From the NCBI GenBank assembly GCA_964615365.1, contig CAZTOU010000013.1, forward strand, positions 53,693 to 117,692: 64,000 bases of DNA, read 5' to 3'. Shown piece by piece: positions 57,983 to 64,000 of this stretch (the stretch's first letter is position 1; every line of letters starts with the position of its first letter). Position numbers and translations under genes: made by a program. The stretch is from CAVXZE01 sp964615365. GTDB lineage: Bacteria > Myxococcota_A > UBA9160 > UBA6930. Below the pieces are notes generated by a model. It had not been told where the DNA came from. It ran no database searches and saw nothing but the letters and a program-made list of their open reading frames with translations.

Positions 57983-59674
57983 CTAGCCCTCTCTCAGATA
58001 GGTCTCGACGTAGCGCTCCATCTCCGGAGTCGGCTTCCACCACTTCGCGACGCCGAGATCCTCGGCGACCTTGTTGGCGCCCAGGTAGCCAGGGCCGCCC
58101 AGCACCAGTCCGCCGGGATAGGCGGAGACGCCGCAGACGTAGAGGCCCTCGATGGGAGTGTTGGTGCCGGAGCACTCCTGGTTGGGACGGAAGCAGCCCA
58201 TCTGGAGGGGCTGGTAGTCGCCGTGCTTGATCGAGCCGCGGCGCATCTGCGGGAAGCGGATCTCGATCTCCTCGGGATCCTCCATGCTGGTGGCGGCGAT
58301 CTTGTCCGGCGTGAGATTCGGCGCCGCCCGCCGCCATTTCGCGAGCATCGCCTCCTGGACCGCCTCGCGGTGGCTCTCCCAGCCGCCCTCGATTCCGTAG
58401 GGGGCGTGGATCTGGAACATCGAGACGTACTTGCCCGGGCGATCGCTGAGGGTGGGATCGAACAGGCTCTCGCAGGTGGAGTGACCGCCGAAGCGGGTGA
58501 GATCGAGCTTTCCGGCCGCCACGTCGTCCCAGTGGTCGATGAGCTGGTCGACGCTCTCGATCCCGATCACGGTAGAGAACGCCCGATCGATCCACGGGTC
58601 GTCGGTCTGGTACCTGGGGGGCTCCTCGGCGGCGATGTGCAGCGTGTTGAAGCTCCACTTGTCCCAGGTCCATCCGTCGACCGTTTCCTCGAGGCTGGAC
58701 GGGAGGTGCTCCTCCCCCACCATGTCGCGGAAGGTGCTGTGCGGATCCAGCGTGGACATCACCGCCTTGGCGCGCAGCACCCGCCCCTCGTGCGCGAGCT
58801 GGACGCCGGTGGCGCGGCCGTTCTCCAGCAGGATCTTCTCGACGGTGGCCGCCTCGAGGATCAGCCCGCCGTTCCGGATCACCTCCCGACCCAGCGCGCT
58901 GGCGAACTTGTGCGAGCCCCCGTAGCAGTAGCAGCGGTTGGCGGCGCGATCGATCATCAGGGGCACCATGAAGCCGAGCCCCGTCTCGCGCGGGTCGAGA
59001 CCCCACATGCACGAGGCGTAGAGCATCAGGGCTCGCACCTTCTCGTGCTCGAAGGTGTCGGTGATGATGTCCAGAGGGCTCATCTCACCGATCTCCAACA
59101 TCTCCTGGCCCACCTGTGTCTTCCCCATGGCCATGGTGATCTCGATCGGATCCATGGGCGGGATGTAGGTGGCCGGGGCCACGATCTCGTTCACGATCCT
59201 CCGCCACCTGCGAATCACCTTGCCGAAGGTCCCGGCGTCCTTGAAGGAGAACTTGCTGATCGAGTCCTTGGTGTCGTTCGCCATGCGGCTGAGCAGCACC
59301 GAGGAGCCGTCCTCGAACACCATGCCCTTCTGCGCGTTGGGCCGGATCCAGGTGAGCGCCGGCCCATCGAGATCGAAGTCCCGGATCGCGGGCATGTAGT
59401 CCACCATCATGTGGTAGAGCACGTGGGGGTTGGAGGCGTAGCAGGGGTAGAGGTTCTCCTCGGTCGCCAGGCCGCCGCCGGCCTCGAAGCGGCGCTCGCA
59501 GATCGCCACGCTGAGCCCGGCGCGGGCCAGATAGGCACCGGCGATCAGCCCGTTGGGCCCGGCGCCGATGATGACGACGTCGAACTCGCTCTCCTCGGGG
59601 AACTCCTCCTGCATGTGCCCGAAGGGATCGCTGGCGTCGTACTCGAAACGCGACTCGTACCTGAAGTTCGACAT
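57983..59674 (-). CDS. Phytoene desaturase-like NAD(P)/FAD-dependent oxidoreductase
   Basis: A 563-residue flavoprotein. FAD motif DVVIIGAGPNGLIAGAYLARAG after a 30-residue acidic N-terminal extension, then ICERRFEAGGGLATEE; C-terminal LYVCGVSAYPGGLVLGGPGYLG. It belongs to the same GPNGL/GHNGL subfamily as the enzymes at 20203 and 22295. Start ATG 59674 has GGAGAAGAG upstream. It follows its paralogue (59698-61419) by 23 bases in transcription order and probably forms a complex or two-step pathway with it. Its 3' end converges on the LVIVD gene with a gap of six bases. Substrate unknown. Confidence 0.92.
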   Translation of the reverse strand: MSNFRYESRFEYDASDPFGHMQEEFPEESEFDVVIIGAGPNGLIAGAYLARAGLSVAICERRFEAGGGLATEENLYPCYASNPHVLYHMMVDYMPAIRDFDLDGPALTWIRPNAQKGMVFEDGSSVLLSRMANDTKDSISKFSFKDAGTFGKVIRRWRRIVNEIVAPATYIPPMDPIEITMAMGKTQVGQEMLEIGEMSPLDIITDTFEHEKVRALMLYASCMWGLDPRETGLGFMVPLMIDRAANRCYCYGGSHKFASALGREVIRNGGLILEAATVEKILLENGRATGVQLAHEGRVLRAKAVMSTLDPHSTFRDMVGEEHLPSSLEETVDGWTWDKWSFNTLHIAAEEPPRYQTDDPWIDRAFSTVIGIESVDQLIDHWDDVAAGKLDLTRFGGHSTCESLFDPTLSDRPGKYVSMFQIHAPYGIEGGWESHREAVQEAMLAKWRRAAPNLTPDKIAATSMEDPEEIEIRFPQMRRGSIKHGDYQPLQMGCFRPNQECSGTNTPIEGLYVCGVSAYPGGLVLGGPGYLGANKVAEDLGVAKWWKPTPEMERYVETYLREG

Positions 59675-59697
59675 GCTGCGCTCTTCTCCGGCGCCGG

Positions 59698-61419
59698 TCA
59701 GGGACGCCTTGCAGAGATCTTCCCCTTCTGGGGGATGTAGTACGGCGACGCGTACCACCAGTCGCCGGGCTCGGCGATTCCGTCCTCGATGAGGATGTGC
59801 ATCAGGTTGTAAGGAATCGCCATCAGGCAGAGCCCGCCCGGGTGGCCGGAGGTCTGGTGGGCGTGGTAGAGCCCTTCGATCGGGGTGCGATACCGGGCGA
59901 GCTCGGGAGTGGGCCGGTTGGTCCAGAGCTGGTCCTCATCGTGTCGGCTGCCGCACCAGGTACCGCCGATCAGCCCCGTGTTGCGGAACTCGACGTCGCG
60001 ACCGGTGGCACTCCAGTGGTGGATCACGTTCTCGTCGTCGAGCCCGTCCACCATCTGGCTGTAGGCGGCGCGCATGTAGGCATCCATCTCCTCCTTGTAC
60101 CCATCCAGCGCGTCCTCCCCTTCCCTGTGGTAGTCGGGCGAGGTGACGGCCATCTCGAAGGCGTTGGAGATGGTTCCCCGCGGATAGCCGGCCTGGCAGT
60201 CGGTCGGGTCGAAGGACTGCGGCGGGGTCTGGAACCAGAGCGCGCGCTCCGGAGGCACCGTGGGCTGTCCTTTGCGACCGTCCACGTCGGCGACGTTGTC
60301 GTAGTAGATCTCGCGCGAGTCGCAGGGATAGATCCCGAGGCCGGGCTGGCTGTTGGCGCCGACATACCGGCTCTCTCCGACCTCCCGGAACTTCTCCTTG
60401 TAGGTGAGCTGCTTCCTGGTGTGGAAGACGGAGACGTAGAGGGTCTGATTCTTGAGGCTGATGTCCCTGACCTTCTGGAGAAAGCCGGGATCGAGGTGCC
60501 TGGGCCCGACCAGCTCGAGGAAGGCTTGATTGACGTCGCAGGCGGCGATCACCGCCTTCTCGGCCCGGATCGTCTTCCCGCCACATGCCGCGGTCTCCCG
60601 AAGTCGTACGCCCACCGCGCGTCCGTCGTCGATCAGGATCTCGTCGACGGGGCAGCCTGTGCGAACCACCGCGCCCCTGTGCACGGCGGCTCGATGGATG
60701 GCGTGGAAGTACCCGTGCAGGCCGCCGCGCGGAATGCTGTTCTTGCCGGTGTTGGGGAGGATCAGAAGCTGGACGCAGAGGGCGGCGGGGATGGCGACGC
60801 CCTCCCAGTGGCCGGCGGCTCCCGACGCCCAGGCGGCGAAGGCCATCGCCGTCTTGAAGTGCTCGGTGTCGAGGTGCTCGTCCATCAGGTCGAACATCGT
60901 CATCTCGCGCAGCTCGGGCGTCCACAGATCCGGCTGGTACTTCTTGTAGACCTGCATGTAGGGCGTGTTCTCGTCGGTCACCTCCACCTCGGGAGGATGC
61001 GGCGGGCACCAGAAGGCGGCACGCATCAGCTCTCGGGTGAAGGGCGGGCTGCCGAGCATGCCGCCGATCTTCGCCCAGCCCAGCTTGTCCTTGTCGGAGG
61101 GGAACCGCCAGCCGTCGGTGCAGGCCAGACCGCCGGCGTTGGCTTCGAGCGGGTTCATCGGATCCCACTCCATCCGGAAGCCGTACTTGTGGAGCTCGAG
61201 CTGCTCGAAGCCCGGTGCCGGCGACGCGTACATGAGCATGGCGTGCGGGTAGATACGCACGCCGGGAATGGGTTCCTGTGTCTCACAGGCACCGCCGCAC
61301 TCGGTTCTCTCCTCGAGCACGCAGACGCGGAGGCCGCACTTGGCCAGGTAGGCCGCGGTGGTCATGCCGTTCGGCCCGCCGCCGACGACGACGATGTCGA
61401 ACCTCTCATCCTTGCTCAT
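59698..61419 (-). CDS. Phytoene desaturase-like NAD(P)/FAD-dependent oxidoreductase (paralogue)
   Basis: A 573-residue flavoprotein of the same subfamily. FAD motif DIVVVGGGPNGMTTAAYLAKCG, then VLEERTECGGACETQE, and C-terminal LYHAHQTSGHPGGLCLMAIPYNL. The middle carries many Tyr/Trp/His residues common in this group. It lies 16 bases after the small 82-residue gene and 23 bases before the paralogue at 57983, so the three form an operon transcribed away from a MarR gene. The likely regulation is by that MarR protein through the palindrome at 61824. Substrate unknown; a hydrophobic substrate is likely by family. Confidence 0.92.
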   Translation of the reverse strand: MSKDERFDIVVVGGGPNGMTTAAYLAKCGLRVCVLEERTECGGACETQEPIPGVRIYPHAMLMYASPAPGFEQLELHKYGFRMEWDPMNPLEANAGGLACTDGWRFPSDKDKLGWAKIGGMLGSPPFTRELMRAAFWCPPHPPEVEVTDENTPYMQVYKKYQPDLWTPELREMTMFDLMDEHLDTEHFKTAMAFAAWASGAAGHWEGVAIPAALCVQLLILPNTGKNSIPRGGLHGYFHAIHRAAVHRGAVVRTGCPVDEILIDDGRAVGVRLRETAACGGKTIRAEKAVIAACDVNQAFLELVGPRHLDPGFLQKVRDISLKNQTLYVSVFHTRKQLTYKEKFREVGESRYVGANSQPGLGIYPCDSREIYYDNVADVDGRKGQPTVPPERALWFQTPPQSFDPTDCQAGYPRGTISNAFEMAVTSPDYHREGEDALDGYKEEMDAYMRAAYSQMVDGLDDENVIHHWSATGRDVEFRNTGLIGGTWCGSRHDEDQLWTNRPTPELARYRTPIEGLYHAHQTSGHPGGLCLMAIPYNLMHILIEDGIAEPGDWWYASPYYIPQKGKISARRP

Positions 61420-61435
61420 GAGTGCCTCCCGCGGA

Positions 61436-61684
61436 CTAGAACTCTCCGGGGTGCTCCGCCTTCTTGAACCAGTTCGAGGGCCCCAGCAGGTATCCGAGAA
61501 CCGAGAGATTCAACGCGGCCTTGATCAGCGTCCAGAGATCCTTCCAGGTCACCCCCCCTCGGATCATCCAGCGCACCGGCTCGGTGGTCTGCACCTCCAT
61601 GATCAGGTAGTCACCCTGCCGCTTGACGGCGACGATCTCGGCTACCAGTTCCCGCTTGCCCAGGCCTGTGGAACGAAACAGCAT
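61436..61684 (-). CDS. Small protein leading the flavoenzyme operon
   Basis: An 82-residue protein, mostly beta in the first half (ELVAEIVAVKRQGDYLIMEVQTTEPV) and with a hydrophobic stretch (LWTLIKAALNLSVLGYLLG) in the second half, perhaps a membrane-associated helix. No family is recognised. AGGAG lies ten bases before ATG 61684. As first gene of the operon with two flavoenzymes, it may act as a membrane adaptor, much as the tail-anchored SCP2-like protein accompanies the other pair. Function inferred from context only. Confidence 0.7.
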   Translation of the reverse strand: MLFRSTGLGKRELVAEIVAVKRQGDYLIMEVQTTEPVRWMIRGGVTWKDLWTLIKAALNLSVLGYLLGPSNWFKKAEHPGEF

Positions 61685-61809
61685 GGTTCGATGACTCCTG
61701 TCGTAAATTCTCCAACCTTGGTAGAGGCGCCTGATGGGCGAGGCATCTCCGATCTCGGGCGGCGCTCAGGTCCGACCCGCGGCTGGGAGCCGGTCCGGTG
61801 TTGCCGCGC

Positions 61810-61850
61810 CTTATACTAGCTAACGAAAGCTTTCGGGCAAGCTAAAATTG
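61810..61850. promoter_or_regulatory. Promoter/operator of the flavoenzyme operon, MarR-type palindrome
   Basis: Perfect 12-bp palindrome CGAAAGCTTTCG at 61824-61835. On the minus strand it lies between a -10-like TATAAG (61815-61810) and a -35-like TTGCCC (about 61841-61836). The region is locally A+T rich. It sits between the flavoenzyme operon and the divergent MarR gene, so repression of both by MarR is likely but not shown. Confidence 0.5.
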
Positions 61851-61937
61851 GGCTAGACTTCCGTCACCTGAGACTCGCGGACCCCGCCGAATGGGGGTGG
61901 GGCGATAGCTGTGTCTCCGGCCGACCCAGGGCGTGAA

Positions 61938-62450
61938 ATGGGCGACGAGCAGAAGGATTGGATCGACGAGTTCTCGGAGATGTGGGCGAGGGAGTATCCG
62001 GATGCGGATACGTCCACGCTCTCTCCGATGACGAGACTGGTTCGCCTGGGCGTGCTGATGGACACCTTCCAGAAGGAGACGCTCGAGCCCTTCGAGCTGA
62101 CATCCAACGACTACGCGGTGCTCGCGACCCTCCGGCGCGCAGGCCCGCCGTACCAGCTCTCGCCGAGCGAGCTCTACACCACCCTCGAACGCTCTTCGGG
62201 GGGGATGACCAAGATGCTCAAGCGACTGGAGGGGCTCGGCCTCGTCGAACGCATCCCGGATCCGGAAGACAGGCGCAGCACTCGGGTGGTGCTCACCGAG
62301 CTGGGGGTCTCGTTGCAGGAGGAGGTCTTCAACGTGTTCCTCTCCCGCACCCAGGAGCTCCTCCATACGATCTCCCTGGGCAAGCTCCGGGAGATCGACA
62401 GCTCGCTCCGAGTCCTGCTCGACGCGATCGAGAGTCACTTCTATCGATAG
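61938..62450 (+). CDS. MarR-family transcriptional regulator
   Basis: A 170-residue winged-helix regulator. The DNA-binding core is LTSNDYAVLATLRRAG, SPSELYTTLERSSGGMTKMLKRLEGLGLVERIPDPEDRRSTRVVLTELG (positions ~55-125; the DxRSxxVxLT wing is the key signature). It would respond to a small hydrophobic ligand. ATG 61938 and GTG 61911 are both possible; I use the former. It is divergent from the flavoenzyme operon, which it probably represses. Its stop is immediately followed by that of the convergent glycosyltransferase gene (no gap). Confidence 0.9.
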   Translation: MGDEQKDWIDEFSEMWAREYPDADTSTLSPMTRLVRLGVLMDTFQKETLEPFELTSNDYAVLATLRRAGPPYQLSPSELYTTLERSSGGMTKMLKRLEGLGLVERIPDPEDRRSTRVVLTELGVSLQEEVFNVFLSRTQELLHTISLGKLREIDSSLRVLLDAIESHFYR

Positions 62451-63824
62451 CTAGGTCACGATCGCGTCGACCACCGAGCGGAGTGCGAGCGGTGTCCGCA
62501 TCGCCGGAGGCGGGCGCACGAGGGGAGAGCTGCCGGGAGGAGTCGCGGCCCTCGGGAGGCCCGCCCGGCGAAGCAGGCCCGCGCCGGTGCGAGCGAGCTC
62601 GATCCGGGGCAGGAGTACGCCCCGGGCGACCTGCGGCCAGGCGTAGCGCCGCGCGGTGGATTGGCCCGAGCGCCGGAGAGCCGACGCCTGGTTCGGGTTG
62701 GACCGCAGCCTCTGAAACAGGCCGACGAACTCCCGCGGATCCGCCGTCTCCAGCACCAGGGCGTTCTGCCCCGCGATCGCGTAGTCCTCGCCGGAGCAGC
62801 CGGTACAGGCGATCCCCCCGGCCGCCATGGTCTCGAGGCCCACCAGTCCGAATGGCTCGTGCTGGCTGTTGGCGAGCACCGCATTCGCGCCGCGGAAGAG
62901 CATGCGGCGAGCCTCGGGATCCACGTGGGATCGCAGCAGCACCACGTCGGCGTCGCCCACGTCCTGCAGCGCCTCCATCAGCCCCGGGACCCCTGGGCTC
63001 TTCCATTCCCGCTCGATCAGCTGAAGACACCGGGAGCGCATCGCGGCAATGACTTCTGCGCCGTGGGGCTCGTTGCCGCCGCGGGCGATCAGGAGCGGGC
63101 GCCATGACTGACGCTTCATCTCCGCCACGATCTCCACCGCCGCGATCCAGCGCTTGTCAGGATCCCAGCGTGCCATCTTCGCGAGCAGCGTGCGGCCCCG
63201 GAAACGGCGACGGGGCTCCGCCAGGGCCGGGCGGTCGGGAGGATCGAAGGAGTCGGCGGTCAGTCCATTCGGGATCACCAGGGGGGACACGCCCTCGCCG
63301 GACATCCGGTGCTTCATGTATCGGCTCACCGTCGTCACCAGAGCGGCCTGGGCGAGGCGGTCCCACTGGATTCTCTCGAAGCCGAAGGTGTTGTTGGCAT
63401 TCCAGAGGATGCTCGCCTGCTCCCGGACTCCTGCGGCGCGCAGCAGCCAGTCGAGGTGGAGCACCGCGTCGGCAGTCTGCCATTCCTCGGCGAGAATCAC
63501 CGCGTAGCCGCCCCGGCGGAAATGGGGCAGCAGGTACTTCGGCATCAGGTGCCGGGGAAGGGACCGGGCGTACTCGGCCCCCTTGGGCAGCTCACCGTCA
63601 TAGACGCCGCCGGGGTGATGCCGGCTCAGCCACTGCGCCCAGCGGTGCAGGTACAGCGGGCCTCGGGACTCGTTGCCGGGCTGCTCGGGATCACCAATGA
63701 ACCAGAGATGGGTCTCGAAACCGAGGTTGGCCAGCGTTTCAGTCAGCCCCTCCACGCGGGTGGCAAGGCCACCTGCTCGCGAGTACCCATCCGGACCCTC
63801 GAAAGAGAGTACGTGGAACTGCAA
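62451..63824 (-). CDS. Glycosyltransferase (GT4/GT5-like)
   Basis: A 457-residue GT-B glycosyltransferase. The N-terminal acceptor domain shows the glycogen-synthase-like opening GPDGYSRAGGLATRVEGLTETLANLG; the C-terminal domain has the nucleotide-sugar motif HEPFGLVGLETMAAGG and VIPNGLTADSF. It would transfer a sugar onto glycogen-like, lipid or exopolysaccharide acceptors. The only possible start in the frame is TTG 63824, with AGGAGG 14 bases upstream, so an unusual start or an upstream non-standard codon is possible. Terminal 50 residues are Pro/Arg-rich. It converges with the MarR gene. Confidence 0.9.
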   Translation of the reverse strand: MQFHVLSFEGPDGYSRAGGLATRVEGLTETLANLGFETHLWFIGDPEQPGNESRGPLYLHRWAQWLSRHHPGGVYDGELPKGAEYARSLPRHLMPKYLLPHFRRGGYAVILAEEWQTADAVLHLDWLLRAAGVREQASILWNANNTFGFERIQWDRLAQAALVTTVSRYMKHRMSGEGVSPLVIPNGLTADSFDPPDRPALAEPRRRFRGRTLLAKMARWDPDKRWIAAVEIVAEMKRQSWRPLLIARGGNEPHGAEVIAAMRSRCLQLIEREWKSPGVPGLMEALQDVGDADVVLLRSHVDPEARRMLFRGANAVLANSQHEPFGLVGLETMAAGGIACTGCSGEDYAIAGQNALVLETADPREFVGLFQRLRSNPNQASALRRSGQSTARRYAWPQVARGVLLPRIELARTGAGLLRRAGLPRAATPPGSSPLVRPPPAMRTPLALRSVVDAIVT

Positions 63825-64000
63825 GGGAAGTTCTTGCGCCTCCTGCTGGAGCCTCGAAATTTCTCTTCACAGGCTGGATGGCTGCGGGCAGGGGCCCGCA
63901 ATCCAAACGGGAGGGCCGCAATAGTGTAGCCTTTCTGAGCAGTTCCCGATAAGCATCATAAGGGTGTGGCGTCTGCGAGCAGCAACCTGAGTCCGCGAGA

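Noticed and set aside
1..64000. tRNA, rRNA, CRISPR array, insertion sequence or prophage
   Set aside because: No cloverleaf, spaced direct-repeat array, transposase or integrase motif was seen on either strand; a covariance search would be more sensitive.

Overview
The window reads as about 66% G+C DNA from an uncultured, metabolically versatile Gram-negative bacterium. Two proteins end in PEP-CTERM sorting tails, two copies carry a Cys-Gly-Leu-Gly C-terminal anchor on LVIVD-repeat or dockerin-like proteins, and there are a lipoprotein and LspA. Corrinoid-type methyltransferases, an aldehyde:ferredoxin oxidoreductase, benzoyl-CoA-reductase-type proteins and many phytoene-desaturase-like flavoenzymes add to this. 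A deltaproteobacterial-grade lineage (Myxococcota, Desulfobacterota or Binatota-like) would fit, but this is inference. A 100-N scaffold gap at 12656-12755 shows this is a draft, probably metagenomic, assembly.

Layout. 1-294: start of pckA running off the left edge. 935-10030: hydrolases for peptide and amide catabolism (M20 amidohydrolase, S9 prolyl oligopeptidase, degenerate M19 dipeptidase, N-acyl-D-amino-acid deacylase), with an alpha/beta hydrolase broken by an in-frame TAG. 10077-19339: redox and methyl-transfer block (flavoenzyme, gapped MttB-type methyltransferase, Old Yellow Enzyme/dienoyl-CoA reductase-like protein, second flavoenzyme, ferredoxin-type reductase, PAS protein, uroporphyrinogen-decarboxylase/MtaA-type protein). 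19361-24351: TetR repressor divergent, across an AT-rich operator island, from two flavoenzymes each followed by an SCP2-like lipid-binding protein.

24589-33326 is the most interesting block. It encodes a tungsten-type aldehyde:ferredoxin oxidoreductase with a MoaD carrier, a BadH-like dehydrogenase on the other strand, then a small protein, CooT, a HgdC/BcrD-type activator ATPase, two HgdB/BcrBC-type iron-sulfur subunits, a CdhC/ACS-like protein and a CooC nickel ATPase. No CO dehydrogenase or acetyl-CoA synthase catalytic gene is present. A perfect 16-bp palindrome lies upstream of the activator gene. I infer an ATP-driven low-potential reductase with nickel-type maturation proteins.

33566-46869: two PEP-CTERM proteins, a YkgJ-type cysteine-cluster protein, an NDP-forming acyl-CoA synthetase, an ArsR/ArsP-like permease/redox-active disulfide operon, an SDR with His in place of the catalytic Tyr, lspA, pncA-pncB (NAD salvage), a sulfatase, and a CaiB-type CoA-transferase behind a truncated flavoenzyme. 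46885-53270 (minus): an operon of three alkaline-phosphatase/sulfatase-fold proteins, a ribbon-helix-helix-like small protein and an Oxa1/EMC3-like membrane protein, diverging from a TPR-like lipoprotein. 54032-63824: class II aldolase-like enzyme, LOG-family protein, a frameshifted secreted-protein pseudogene beside its intact paralogue, two more flavoenzymes with a small partner, a divergent MarR regulator, and a glycosyltransferase. In all, seven phytoene-desaturase-type flavoproteins (one truncated) occur in 64 kb.
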